Shown here piece after piece: positions 45,540-56,479 of a stretch of DNA of 64,000 bases; within the stretch, counting starts at the first letter, position 1; every line of letters starts with the position of its first letter. Under the pieces are notes generated by a model that searched no databases, was not told where the DNA came from, and saw only the letters and a program-made list of their open reading frames with translations. Position numbers and translations under genes: made by a program. Source of the DNA: Gambelia wislizenii (taxonomy: Eukaryota; Chordata; Lepidosauria; Squamata; Crotaphytidae); assembly GCA_030847615.1 (NCBI GenBank), contig JAUMIR010000004.1:229814501-229878500 (forward strand), given 5' to 3'.

Positions 45540-46080
45540 GCCTTCACAGTCACAAAAAGCGAGGATACATGATACACCCTTCTGCATGGCTGCCCCTAGG
45601 CTCAATAATTCCCTTCATAGGGGGAAAAGAATGGCTCCCTACTTGCTGTCCTTCTGTCGACAAGCAGACTTTTTCATTCTGATAAGCTTTTGAGAAGGGT
45701 ATAAATACCCTAAAGGCACCACCAGCTCCTGTCTGATTTTGGCTGCTAAGCAGGGTCAGACCTGGTTAGTACTTGGATGGGAGACCACCAACCATTACCA
45801 GATGCTGTAGGCTACATTTCAAAGGAAGGAACTGGCAAAACCACCTCTGATATTCCTCGGCTAAGTAAACCCTATGAAATTAATGGGGTCACCATAAGTT
45901 GACACATGACTTGAAGGCATAGACACAAACACACACAAGCTTTTGAGAACTGAAGGTAATTAAAGGAAGGACTTTTAAGAGTACTGTACTGTTTTAATTA
46001 TACTGTCTTTAACTGCTTTTAATATTTTAATTGTATATGTACTCAATATAATTTTATTCTATGTTTTAAACTACCGCACC
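45540..46080 (+). mobile_element. L2-type LINE 3' fragment, split by SINE
   Basis: TGGCTGCCCCTAGGCTCAAT before the SINE and GAACTGAAGGTAATTAAAGG after it match the arrangement in the L2 copy at 50940-51735 (for example its GTAGCTGCCCCTAGGCTC). 5'-truncated and diverged. Confidence 0.6.
45697..45936 (+). mobile_element. 5S-rRNA-derived SINE with 13-bp TSD
   Basis: The 240-bp SINE has a perfect duplication AAGCTTTTGAGAA (45684-45696 and 45937-45949). Its head contains 5S-rRNA-like GCTAAGCAGGGTCAGACC, GTACTTGGATGGGAGACC and AGATGCTGTAGGC, which include the 5S internal control region. The tail GGGGTCACCATAAGTTGACA then CTTGAAGGCATAGACAC is Sauria-SINE-like. This is a 5S/Sauria chimeric SINE, well preserved. 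Confidence 0.92.
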
Positions 46081-46089
46081 ATGAATTAA

Positions 46090-46330
46090 GTACTGGTTGC
46101 TCCCCCTGTATCGGTGGGGGATATGTTCCCAGACTTACCACGGGTATGGAAAACCACAAATATCTCCACAAATACCATAGAATTGCACTGGTGGACCTAG
46201 AAAATGCCTAGAGAGGATACCTCTCTAGGCATCTTTTGCAACTCTATGATCAACTTCTGGAAGTTCCAAAATCTGAAATGCTCCCAAATGCAAAATTATC
46301 CACATTAATCTGTATTTTTATTGTTGACTT
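46090..46330. mobile_element. Tigger-like fragment
   Basis: CCCCCTGTATCGGTGGGGG and later CAACTTCTGGAAGTTCC, AAAATTATCCAC resemble interior and end pieces of Tigger-type elements. Termini are not clear. Confidence 0.45.
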
Positions 46331-46592
46331 GAAATCCGCTTCAGCAACTGGAAAGGACTGTGTATGTATAAACTGGTGATGTGTGCATGCACACAGACAT
46401 TATAAACAATGTTTTGTCAACCTTGCAAGCTTCACAAAAGGCAGCTGGCAACGGGATCTACAACACCTGACAGGCATTTAAATGCACACAATAATAATTA
46501 GACTTTGCATGCATGCTGCTGCAAAAATAAAAAAGGAAAGAACTATGAATTTGTGGTTTTTTAAAAACATGTTCTCTTAGATCTTTGGTTTT

Positions 46593-46645
46593 CCTATTTT
46601 CTATAGAATTCCTATTTTCTATAGAATTCCTATTTTCTATAGAAA
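46593..46645. repeat. 18-bp tandem repeat, three copies
   Basis: CCTATTTTCTATAGAATT is repeated nearly perfectly three times. Confidence 0.92.
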
Positions 46646-46867
46646 TCTTCTTACTTCTAAAGGGGCTAGCAGAATATGTAGAATTGGCTTGCAATACTGT
46701 GCGCTGATCTACCTGCTTTATAAACTCCCTTCCTATTTGTTCATAGCTGTGGCAGAAAACGAAAGTCCAGACAAAATGATTTTCTTTCAGAAAAAATAGG
46801 GTTTTTTTTTCTTTTCATAGAGATTGCACAAATATTCAGTATCCTTCTGTGAGTCTCAACATGTAGA

Positions 46868-46903
<36 letters not shown>

Positions 46904-46908
46904 TGTGT
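46868..46908. repeat. (TC)n(TG)n microsatellite
   Basis: About 9 TC units directly joined to about 11 TG units. Confidence 0.95.
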
Positions 46909-47739
46909 AAATACAAATGCAAATAAGCACTCAGCAAAGGATACTTTCAAACATTGTCAGCATATATAACCCAATGGTTCATTTGAAACTGGCAGTGTGG
47001 AGTCACCTTGTTGTGAACTGAGGTAATCAGAATAAATTTCTCCCTACACTACAGATGGATACTAGGAAACTAAGCAGATGTGCTGTGGCTAATCAGACAG
47101 AGCCTCAGCAGGAAAGCTAAAATCTCTTTTGCCACTGCATATCTCTTTGAGTTGTTTTTAATTAAAGGCCTTTTTTGAATGTTTCCTTTTGTTTTATCTT
47201 TTGCCAGTATTTTCTCTCTTTCTATTGTAGGCAGATCTGTAAAAGAGCCCATCAGTTTGCCAGGGTAATCCAGGAGGAGGAAGAAGATGAGGAAGAATGT
47301 AATTATTGAAGATAAGAGACAGACAAGACAGTATCTGCTTTTGGCAGCTAAAGAGTTAAGTGGGCTTGCTCTTGCTGAGCTCCCAAATGCCCTTGGAATT
47401 CTCTTGGCAAACCAAGCTTTAAGGCTGACCACCATTTACCTACTGGAATTTCTCCAAGTAGTAAAGACTTCTGAGCTCTCACCATTTGAGGAACACCAAA
47501 CAAACTGTAAACAGCAGATCTCTGATTCATCTCCTGGTAAATAAATAGAAGGCAGCTAACAAACTTCCTAAATTCAGTTGCATGGTAAATAAACACAACT
47601 CTGCAAGAAGCTTAGACACTGATTAATCTCTCCGCAAAAAGTGTGGTGTGGTTAGTCTACAAGGAGGTGTTTGCTTGATGCTACTTTTTCTAATGTCTAG
47701 CCAATATAGAACTGCAACTTGAAGACTTTGTTTCATTCA

Positions 47740-47880
47740 TTCACCTTTCCTCAGGCGAGTTCAGTGCAGTGTACAGTACATAAGTCCCCATTTTGTTGTC
47801 ACAACAATCCTGTGAGGTAGGTCAGGAGAGAGAGGGTGAGAGAGAGACAGTCCCAAGGACACCTACTGACATGCATGGCT
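47740..47880 (-). mobile_element. tRNA-derived SINE fragment
   Basis: TTGTCACAACAATCCTGTGAGG and CCCAAGGACACCTACTGACA are the reverse-complement body of the squamate tRNA SINE. The promoter end is lost. Confidence 0.6.
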
Positions 47881-48774
47881 CAACCTGAAGAAGGGGAGTT
47901 GGTAGCAAAATATATTCTGCTCTACTTCCCCCACCCTATTGGCACCCGCATATAATGAAACTGGACTTCTGAGAACTGCTTGAAAATCAGCTACTGCAAA
48001 GGTTAATTTTTTTAAAAGTAAAACACTGTCCATCAACAGGTCTCTTCATAGGTAAGATCCAGCTGTTTGACCTCTTTGAGTCTCAGGGAAGGGATTGATT
48101 CAGAGTCCAAAAAAAGTTACCTTTGGAGCCCCTCTCCAGTGGCCATGGACAGTGGGGAATTCTGGAGTTGTGGTCCATAAAAGTAATTTTCCCAAGCTGA
48201 GATTGATATAGGCATGTCCTTAAACAGCTATAGAGAAAACTGAGTTGCATGAGGTAATTATTGTTGCTCTTGTCCATAGAAAATAAGATTCCTAGGCTGT
48301 GGTATTGATGGAACTGGAGTGCTAGCATATCCTCCAACTATCAAGATTTGTCAGGGATGGTCCCATCTAATCCTTTGTCCTCCAACTTTTTCAGCTGCTT
48401 TTAAAATCTCCCAGTTTTTCTTTCTTCCTCCATTTCCGCCCTTTGTCCTCACCTTGCTTGAGTTGCTGCAAACTGAGTTCAAAGTGCAAAAATAGTTTGC
48501 CCAAAATTAACTTAGCAGGGGGGAGAGGAGGCAGAGGAATCTTGCCCTTCCCAGCAGAATCAGACAAAAGCAAACTGCAGCAGCATCTCCTAGCTTGTCT
48601 GTTTTTCCTCACTAATAACTTCTGCCCTCTTGACCACATTGTGATGTTGCTTGGCCTCACATATCCCACTTTTCATCTGTGAAAAGTTGGCCACTATATG
48701 CTAGCCCCAGTCCCACAGCATCTTAACTGCTCTTGACCACATAAGTTCTCATATACATAGAATCTTCTGTCCTT
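47881..48774. other. Unassigned 3' flank
   Basis: No recognised feature. Confidence 0.5.
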
Positions 48775-48775
48775 T

Positions 48776-48966
48776 GTTGTTGTATGCCTTCAAGTTATTT
48801 ATGACTTATGGCAACTCTAAGGCGAACCTATCATGGGACTGTCATAGCCAGATTTGTTCAGAGGGGGTTTGCCATTGCCTTCCTTTGAGGCTGAGGGAGT
48901 GTGACTTGCCCAAGGTCACTCAGTGGGGTTCCACGGCTAAGCAGGGGTTTGAACCCTGGTCTCCTT
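48776..48966 (-). mobile_element. Sauria-type tRNA SINE
   Basis: GTTGTATGCCTTCAAGTTA, AGGCGAACCTATCATGGG and GGTTTGAACCCTGGTCTCC define tail, body and B box in reverse. The A-box end is missing. Confidence 0.9.
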
Positions 48967-49022
48967 AGCCCCTTCAAAATGAAGTGCTATGAGTTCTCCC
49001 ATCTGGGCTTGTGGAATGTAGC

Positions 49023-49260
49023 TATACTACACTGTTATAGCAGTTTGGTTCCACTTTAACAGTCATGGCTCTGTCCTGTGGAACGCTGAGATTTGTATTC
49101 TACTGCAGTACAGAGAATTCTAGGAATGGTAGTTCAGGAGAATGTATTAGAACTCTCTAGCAGGGAACCTCACAAAAAGCCAAATCCAAAGATTCCATAC
49201 GATGGAGCCAGGATGGTTATTAAAGTGGTATCAGACTGATATAAATATACTGATATAATA
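49023..49260. repeat. Palindromic MITE, CTACACTGTTATAGCA family
   Basis: ACTACACTGTTATAGCAG on the left is matched by a diverged inverted end near 49225-49260. It is the most decayed of three copies (others at 50133 and 57665). Confidence 0.6.
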
Positions 49261-49450
49261 AATCCTGTCTTAATATGTATGGTTCCTAGTGTTATAAACA
49301 GAAAGCTATTCTGTCTTTCCCTTGTTAATCAATATTTGTAGTAAGAGAAAAGACCAAAAAAGTAGCATCATAAAGCAAGATAGTTGACAAATGGAAAATG
49401 TCACCATCTGGATCCCCACCCTTCACAAAATTCTGGAAATGAGGCTGAGC

Positions 49451-49643
49451 AACTGTTGTTGTGTGCCTTCAAGTAATTTCTGACTGATGGTGAACTTAAG
49501 ACAAAGCTATCATGGGGTTTTCTGAGACTGAGAACATGTGACTTGCCCAAGGTCACCCAGGAGTTTTCAGGGCCAAACAGGATTTAAACCCTGGTCTCCA
49601 GAGTTGTGATCCAACACTCAAACCACTATGCCACACTGGCTCC
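49451..49643 (-). mobile_element. Sauria-type tRNA SINE
   Basis: GTTGTTGTGTGCCTTCAAG, GACTTGCCCAAGGTCACCC and ATTTAAACCCTGGTCTCC, ending at CACACTGGCTCC. It has an internal deletion around the GTTTTC–CTGAGACTG junction. Confidence 0.9.
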
Positions 49644-50132
49644 ATACAAAGCCTTATTTAGAAGTCTTCTCAAACTGCAAAGGGAAGATTGAAATATATA
49701 ATGTGATGGAAGAATTCCAAAGATACAGAAACTGTTTGGGAACACTTGGTTTTCAAAGCCATATTACAATCTCATGTTTATGTGGTAGGGATTTGTTTTC
49801 AAAGGTGCACTCCATGCTTATTTCTGTCTGGCAGGACTCTTGTTTTGGGTGGTTTGGTTGCTCCTTGCACAGACTTGCTAGGCCACTGAAATCTCTTGTT
49901 AGTGACAGGAATCCCTTGGACCGCTCAACACATTTCCTTAGGAAGCCCAACAGGCTATCTGTTTTGTTTGTTTGTTTGTTTGTTTTTTTGTTAGGAATGG
50001 TAGGCTTTGCAATTCAAATAAGCAGCCTGGAGAGGTCATTGATTGTTTAGCTACAGAGGGACTGTTTTAATCTATCCTATTACCTTCAGTACTCCTCTGC
50101 TGCCAGGTTTGAATAGTTCTTCTCACATAGAT
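49644..50132. other. Unassigned 3' flank
   Basis: The open frame 49628-50050 has no known domain. A (GTTT)n run lies at about 49964-49988. Confidence 0.5.
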
Positions 50133-50347
50133 TATTACACTACACTGTTATAGCATGATTATTCCACTTTAACTGCTATGGCTGCCTCCTATGGAATCCT
50201 GGGATTTGCAGTTTAGGGAGGAGCATTTAGCATTCTCAGCCAGAGAGTTCTTAGGCTTCCCTAAACTACAAACCACAGAAATTCCACACGAGGCAGCCAT
50301 AGCAGTTAAAGTGGAATAATCATGCTATAACAGTGTAGTGTGATAAA
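50133..50347. repeat. Palindromic MITE, CTACACTGTTATAGCA family (best copy)
   Basis: TACACTACACTGTTATAGCA and ATTATTCCACTTTAACTGC on the left are mirrored by GCAGTTAAAGTGGAATAAT and CTATAACAGTGTAGTG on the right. The central part carries a second inverted pair around TTTAGGGAGG and CCCTAAACT. Non-coding. Confidence 0.8.
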
Positions 50348-50889
50348 TACTATAGGCATCACCGTTTTAATAGCAGCAAAACTATTATTGATGCATCTGT
50401 GATATAAAGCAGCTGCTCCTGTTACAGTGTCTTACATTAATCATAGCTGTGTATTGTCTCTAATCATTGTTTTGTTACTTTTATATTTTTAATGTATTGT
50501 ACAAGTGTGCCGGTACACTTGCTTCAGCTATCCTATGTGGGGGATTGGCAAGGCTCCCAATGGGCCTGGGATTGGCACCATATTTGTGCCCATTGACTAC
50601 AACTGTTTATGATTTCCCTGGAAACTTGCCACAGATTGGCAAATGGCTTCTGGATCAGCACTGGTTCACAGACCACCACTTTGAATGCATTCTTGCATGC
50701 TGTAGAAAGAACTCTGGTTACTGGGCGGTAAAGGTAATGAATATACAAACTGTGTGTGGGAAAGGTGTAACTTGTGTGTGATTGTGTGTATTTATGTTGT
50801 ATGAAAACCTGTTGTAACCATCACTAATTGCATTGACTTAAAGCTCTGGCGTTAAGGGTGGGAGCGGTGGTTGCCTCTCATATGAGGCA

Positions 50890-51735
50890 TAATTCCTGAA
50901 TCCAGCCTGTGCTAGATAGGGTTACACTCCCCCTGAAGATACAGGTTTAAGTTTGAGTGTACTCCTGGACTCAGCCTTGAGCCTGGAGGCCCAGGTTTCT
51001 GTGGTGGCCAGAAGTGTTCATGCTTGCTTAAAGCTTGTATGCCAACTGCGCCTATTCCTGCGGAGACACCTGATCTTAGTTGCCACCTATTTCGATTACT
51101 GTAAGTTATTTGACATGAGGCTGCCTTTGGAGAGTGTTTGGAAACTTCAGCTGGTACAAAAAGCTGCATCCAGAGTGTTAACTGCGGTGGGCTACAGGGC
51201 CTGTACAACTCCCTTGTTACTACAGTTTCCACTGGCTGCCTGCCGGTTTCTGGGCGCAATTCAAAGTGCTGATGATCACCTCATACAGTTTTATTTGACA
51301 AACCATATCTCCTTATATAAGCCTGTCTGGCTCCTGAGATTCTCAGAAGAAGCTCTTCTCTCAGTCCCACAACCTTCACAGACATAGATGTTCAGGATGC
51401 AGAACAGGACCTTCTTGGTAGCTGCCCCTAGGCTCTGGAACTCTCTTCCCAGGGAGACCAGAATACTTTTTTATTCTGACAAGCTTTTAGAACTGAAGGT
51501 TTTAGAAGGGAGGGCTGTAAAGGTGCTGTACTGTTTTTATTGAACTGTTTTTATCCTTTTCAGGTGAAGGTCTTGAATAGTTTTAATACTGTGGTTAGTG
51601 TAATTTTATTTTAATGCTGATTTTTTTTGGTGTGTATTTCAGCTATATTGTATTTGTTTTAAACTGTAAACTGCTTTGAGTCCCAATTGGGGGGGGGGCA
51701 GGGGGAAGCAGGATATAAATAAACATAATCATTTT
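50890..51735 (+). mobile_element. L2-type LINE 3' end
   Basis: The frame 50953-51387 encodes a C-terminal L2 segment (LLDSALSLEAQVSVVARSV, KLQLVQKAASRVLT). Then GTAGCTGCCCCTAGGCTCTG and a 3' UTR end in GGATATAAATAAACA. A deletion and stops interrupt the last part of the protein. Confidence 0.82.
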
Positions 51736-52064
51736 CATTATTAGATAGAAGGAGGAGTATGTATGTGTGAGAGAAAAATGCCCCTTTAAAATCTGAGACA
51801 AATAGCAAAAAATGTAGGCACTATTCTGCCAATTTGTTTTGCGGGCAAATAGCCTGATCCTGCCTTTCAAATTAATGAAATCACAGACAATGACTGTCAT
51901 GCCTCTTGCCTAGAGAAGAAGATTCCAGGTTCATTCCCCCCCACAGCCATTTGGGGGGTTCCCCCCAGAGAATTTACTGGTAGGTCCAGTGGAAACAATT
52001 CAGAAATCTTAGATTTTCCTTGGGTTTTTTCGGGCTGTGAGGCCGTGTTCTGGAGTAGTTTCTT

Positions 52065-52105
52065 TCTGACGTTTCGCCTGCATCTGTGGCTGGCATCCTC
52101 ATTGA
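52065..52105 (-). ncRNA. Hammerhead-ribozyme-like motif remnant
   Basis: In minus sense TGAGGA, a GCC..GGC stem pair, then GCGAAACGTC lie in the order of a minimal hammerhead core (CUGANGA, stem II, GAAA, stem III). The first core base is A instead of C, so catalysis is doubtful. Penelope-like elements are known to carry hammerhead motifs in their terminal regions, which supports the reading. Confidence 0.45.
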
Positions 52106-52192
52106 ATGGTTGGGTAGGGGTATGTGTGGAGTTTATATGCTGTGAACCCCTGTTGGAGAGTACAGTATATGTAAATTTGTATAATTGAATGG

Positions 52193-52687
52193 TTAGTTTC
52201 TGGGTATAGAAATGCAAGGTTCGTTAGTGTCTGTTTGGCTAATGGTTGGTTGATGGTCCATTGTCTGCTGGAAATCCCCCTGTCCCTGGGTGGAATTCCT
52301 TTGTAAGTGTTGAGTTTTGATTCTATTGTATTTCAAAACTGGGAGCCAGATTTTGTTTACTTTTAAGGTTTGTTCTTTCCTGTTGAAGTTGTCCAGGTGT
52401 TTGTGAATGTCAATAGCTTCTCTATGCATTCTGACATGATAGTTGTTGGCCTGGTCTAGAATTTCTGTGTTTTCAAATAGCATTTTGTGTCCAGGTTGGT
52501 TTATAACATGTTCTGCTACTGCTGATTTTTCAGGCTGGCCCAGTCTGCAGTGTCTCTCATGTTCCTTGATTCGTATTTGCACACTGCATTTAGTGGTGCC
52601 TATGTAAACTTGTCCACCGCTGCATGGTATGCCGTAAACTCCTACAGCTGTGAGAAGGTCTCTTTTGTCCTTCACTGAGCATAGCAT
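52193..52687 (-). pseudogene. Penelope-like GIY-YIG endonuclease domain
   Basis: 164 codons without a stop. GVYGIPC, then GGQVYIGTT forms the GIY-YIG signature (G-V-Y spaced from Y-I-G), followed by the conserved RIKEHERHCRLGQPEKSAVAEH, of which the arginine and downstream glutamate regions are typical. AIDIHKHLDNFNRKE and the WLP motif complete the usual C-terminal part of Penelope-like polymerases. The preceding reverse transcriptase is absent, so this is a 5'-truncated copy with an intact C-terminal frame. In the family the endonuclease nicks target DNA for retrotransposition. Confidence 0.85.
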
Positions 52688-52694
52688 TTCTTGG

Positions 52695-52732
52695 ATTTAT
52701 TTTATTTTATTTTATTTTATTTTATTTTATTT
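52695..52732. repeat. (TTTTA)n microsatellite
   Basis: About seven units, directly at the truncated end of the Penelope-like fragment. Confidence 0.95.
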
Positions 52733-52734
52733 GC

Positions 52735-53060
52735 TGCGGGACTCCTTCCTGCTGCGGCATAGCAACAACAGATAGCAGCTGCAGTGATGCGCCAGCCTGC
52801 CTGGATGGGATCCTGTGGTCATGCTGGGCCTGATCCATTTATTGCTGGCTAAAGCGGAGTTAACCAGGTATTTTTTTAAAAAATGTTTCAATGGGCCCTA
52901 CCCCATGTTTTCCCTGTCTTAGCCCTGTTTTTGCCCCAGGAGTCATGGGGTCTGCTCGGGGGCAAAACGGGGCAAATGCCCTGCATCATCAGGACTGCAA
53001 GGCTCCAAGTTGGGGGCATGACAGGGGGCATAAATTGCCCATGTAGATAAACCTGTAGTC
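52735..53060 (+). mobile_element. hAT-like element, right half
   Basis: Matches 54985-55265: GCAGCTGCAGTGATGCGCC, CCAGGTATTTTTTTAAAAA, GGGGCAAATGCCCTG, TCAGGACTGCAAGG, ending TGCCCATGTAGATAAACC. The left half is missing. Confidence 0.65.
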
Positions 53061-53740
53061 TGGTGTTATTCTGTCTCCTGGCAGGTTAGTTTTTATGGAA
53101 ATATGAGGCAGGGTGAGGAGTTTGTGAATCTGATTGCAGCAGCAATACAATTCATTGAGGGCTAGGGAATCAACTGAAAGTTAACCTCTGAGTGGAAGAT
53201 CATTGTCTGAAATCCAGGTCTACCACTGATGAATACCAGGTCTATCTACTGTGAAATAATGGAGTGATAAATGTCATATACATGTTTCTCGGTGGCCAAG
53301 GCTATCCAGTTAGATAGGCCTGATGCCACAGTTGGACCAGATATAGTACAGTTATTATCTGATGCTAATTATTGATGTATATGCTTTGCTATGTCTATAT
53401 ACCACTACATATATATTCCACCAATTCTGACAACATCCTATAATGGTAAATAAAAAAGTGCTTGGGCACATTGCATGGTAATAACACATTTTCCTACACC
53501 AAGGTTATGTTCATATTGTCATGTACAAAAGCTGTCCTTTTTAGGATTCTCAGATTGCACTTTCTGGGGTCCTGGAACGTTCAGTGATATTATTAACTGA
53601 GGGGAAAGAATAAGGATGGCAGGGAGTGGGACTTTGTGTCTATTTTGTCCTGCTTTCTTCCTCTAGATTCTTAAAGGCTTTTGTTCCTTCCTTCTCTTCT
53701 CACATTATGACTCCCAACTGACCCAGGAGTACTTCTCCAT
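53061..53740. other. Unassigned 3' flank
   Basis: No recognised gene or repeat. Confidence 0.5.
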
Positions 53741-54637
53741 GGGCTCAGTTACACGGTAGTTTTTATTGCGGTAGTTTGTGCTTTATCACAGTTTTGCACC
53801 AGTGCTGCATAGTTCACATGATTTACTGCTAAATCAGTTGATCTGTTTAGTTTTCTGCTTTGTAATTTGCTTTGTAATTCACACAGACGGAGGTGGGGGG
53901 CGTGGCCTCCCAAGCACATCTGGAGGAAGATGCCGAGGAGCTGTGAGGGAGGGAAAGAGTGAGAGAGAGAGTGCTGGCACCTTTCCCTCTGATTACCAGA
54001 GGAATGCCTGCTAATTTTTATTCCTTTAGCAGGGAGTGTCAGCCGAGGAGCCATCCCCCATCAAGCCCCCCTTCCCCTCACCCACTCTCCCCCCTCTCTC
54101 TTCTCACACACAGAACCAGGATCTCAGCAAGGCGAGGGAACGAACAGATACATACACAGAGAGAGAGATGGGAAAAGGCTAACTGGGGATTCCTCAACCC
54201 CAGCAGCCAAGCAAGCCAGAAGACAGACAGCTGGGCAATTGGGATGAGTACAGCACAGCCTGGATCTTTTCCATGGATGGAAACAACAGTGGATGAATCT
54301 TTTCATTTGAGGCTCCTCCATCTCTTGCAAGTCCACCCCTCCTTGGACAGCCCAACCAATCACAGCTCAGCTCTGCTGTGACTGTATCAGGAAGATTGCT
54401 GGTAGTTCACATAGCCCTTAGCGAAATGGTAGTTCACACAATCGAAAGTGTGCTAAGTCGCGCTACTTTTCAAAAAAGTTGGGGAAAGTAGCAAAATCCA
54501 CTATCATGCTACTTTTGAGTTTTTGAGCTTCCCCCCTTCTGAATGAGGCGATACTGTGGCGCGATGTGTGGGAACAATTAGGAATCTTAGCAATTTATTT
54601 AAGGGAATATTTTGCTATGTAAACAGGGCCCATGTCA
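53741..54637. mobile_element. Large hAT-like non-autonomous element
   Basis: Ends TGGGCTCAGTTACACGG and, read from the right, TGGGCCCTGTTTACATAG are similar. An inner pair (AGTTCACATGATTTAC / GGTAGTTCACACAATC) is also seen. A pyrimidine-rich, moderately GC-rich middle (53890-54370) has no transposase. The family relation to 54735 and 58266 is inferred from termini. Confidence 0.5.
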
Positions 54638-54734
54638 TTTCTGCACCCTACTGTGCTGTGTGGTTAAAATATAACTCACTCTACTAGTGTTCATCCCTTC
54701 TAGTCCTCCCTTTCCACTGTGGTACTTAATGAGC

Positions 54735-55265
54735 CCTAGGGCTCATCTATATGGGCCAGAATACACCGGCTCCCTGCCAGCATATTCTGCCTATGGATCA
54801 GGCCTGTTCCTCCCCTGCTACCGGCATGAAACAGGATGGAGTTCAAACTGCCAGGCTGGCCCATCACTGTAGCTGCCACCGCTGCCTGCATCCCACTCTC
54901 CAAAAACAGGAAGCTGGCCCGCACCATGTGATCAAGGCCCCCTGTATGCAATCAGCCTGGTCGCATGCTGCAGGGATGCTTTCTGGTTTTGAAGAGTGAT
55001 GGCAGCTGCAGCGACCAGCCAGCATAGCTGTCTGGGCTCCTGTGGTCACATGGGTCCCAATTATTTTTTGCCAACTGAAGTGGTTTTCCCCAGGTATTTT
55101 TAAAAAGCAGTGTAATGGGCTTTACCCCATCTTTACCCCGTCTTTTCCCCATGGGTCATACAGACTGCCCGGGAGTTAATGGGGCAAATGTTCTGTGTTG
55201 TCAGGACTGCAGGGGTCTAAGACGGGGCCAAGATGGGGTAAATAGCCCATCTAGACAAGTCCCTA
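54735..55265. mobile_element. hAT-like non-autonomous element (complete)
   Basis: About 530 bp. Termini AGGGCTCATCTATATGGGCC and, from the right, AGGGACTTGTCTAGATGGGC. The interior is shared with 39084-39350 (inverted) and 52735-53060. Putative target duplication is poor, so the superfamily is inferred from termini resembling 58266-58739. Confidence 0.65.
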
Positions 55266-55369
55266 TTGAGAAAGTAAATAGTCAAGGAGAAGGAACATGC
55301 AATCTCCAACCCTCTGTTACTATTTTGATTGCTCTCCTCACATGGAAAGAAACTTTCTGAAGAGGAACC

Positions 55370-55545
55370 ATAGAGCTGCACAGGACAACAAGGACAATCT
55401 AGTCCAACTTCCTGCCATGCAGGAAGCCACAGCTAAAGCATTCCTGAGAGATGGCCATTTAAAAATCTGTATTTAAAAGTCCACTACCTTCTAAAGTAAT
55501 CTAATTCCACTGTCAAGCAGCTTCCTCTCTGCACAATTTCCCAGC
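55370..55545 (+). mobile_element. CR1/L2-type LINE 3' fragment
   Basis: ATCTAGTCCAACTTCCTGCC, AGATGGCCATTTAAAAATC and CTAATTCCACTGTCAAGCAG are hallmarks of a very common reptile LINE 3' region. Diverged; exact family uncertain. Confidence 0.65.
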
Positions 55546-56387
55546 TTTCTGCATCGGGCAGAGATCCTCCACACAGAGAGACAGCTCTTGATATGAAGAG
55601 AGGGAAAGAAGTGTGGGTGCAGGGCTCTGCACAGTTTTTTGCTTCAGGAAGGTGGGGTCTTCCTTTGGAGGTAGTAACTCCAGCAGGGGAGACTGGTAAA
55701 TGGACTCTGGAATTTACTACCATTTTCCTGCCACTGCTCTGAGTTGAATGGGAGTTCTGTCAGTGCTGGACCCCAATTTGGCACCAGCAGAATTCCTGTT
55801 CAACTTACAGCAGCTGTGGGAAGAGTACCAGTAAAATCCAGACTGCATTTGCACCTCTGTGGCAAGAGACCCATTGGCTTGCCCTTAACTCCTGCTGCTC
55901 ACTCTCCTTCTACAGGTGCCTATAGAGAGCTAGACATTATCATCAGCATCCTGCCTTCTGGAACCTTGGAACTGGCTTCCTCACACCAAAAAGAAAGATT
56001 GTTGTCACATTTATTTCTTGGAGCGCATTCAACTAAATCTCATTATGCTAACAGTACCAGGACGAAGCCTTAGTTCAGTCAAGTGGTACACCACTTGGGT
56101 TCACTTGCAGGTCATGTACACACCTTAGTCAGCAGTTGGCCTCATTGCAGTTGCTGGAGCTGCCTGAGTTTAAACATCATTTGAAGCTACAAAAAACATT
56201 AAAAATTCTCCAGGACAAATGTATTAGAAATTTACCTATACACAAGTAAAGAGCTTAGGTGGAACAGCCTGAGGGACCACAAGTATTCAGGATTGGAGTT
56301 GGTGTTCTCTGCCTTTTAATATTCCAGACCTAGTATGACACCAGTGCAGCAAAAAGAAAGACAGTGTCTCCATACAGGATCCATGGA
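55546..56387. other. Unassigned 3' flank
   Basis: No gene. The open frame 55744-56073 has no known domain. Confidence 0.5.
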
Positions 56388-56466
56388 CAGCCAAGATGGT
56401 TTAATGGTCTGAGTTTTGGACTAGGATTCTGGGAGATTTGAATCCCTATTCAGCTATGAAAAGGAG
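56388..56466 (+). mobile_element. tRNA-derived SINE head
   Basis: AAGATGGTTTAATGGTCTG (A box region) and GATTTGAATCCC (B box) with TTTTGGACTAGGATTCTGGG between. Truncated after the promoter region. Confidence 0.65.
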
Positions 56467-56479
56467 GAAGGGAGGGGAA

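Larger units (their letters stand above)
46331..47738. other. Unassigned 3' flank with short tandem repeats
   Basis: Contains an 18-bp tandem repeat (46593-46645) and a (TC)n(TG)n run (46868-46908). Overlapping frames at 47070-47596 on both strands have no recognised domain. Confidence 0.5.
51900..52690 (-). mobile_element. Penelope-like element, 3' fragment
   Basis: It contains a GIY-YIG endonuclease-type open frame (52193-52687) followed, in minus sense, by a 3' region with a hammerhead-like motif near 52065-52105. The 5' part including the reverse transcriptase is missing. The break coincides with a (TTTTA)n array at 52695. Confidence 0.8.

Noticed and set aside
45740..45810. 5S rRNA gene
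   Set aside because: The 5S-like segment is only part of a SINE head with a Sauria-type tail and a 13-bp target duplication.
47070..47596. Overlapping frames of 121, 85 and 82 codons around 47.3 kb that could be an exon
   Set aside because: No domain, no clear splice pair, and frames conflict on both strands.
48776..49643. tRNA genes suggested by B-box-like sequences
   Set aside because: All such sequences in the window belong to tRNA-derived SINEs with degenerate A boxes and SINE bodies; none folds as a clear tRNA gene by inspection.
54864..55049. Open frames on both strands in the 54.7-55.2 kb region
   Set aside because: They lie in a hAT-like non-autonomous element with copies elsewhere. 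The same frames are not preserved in the other copies.
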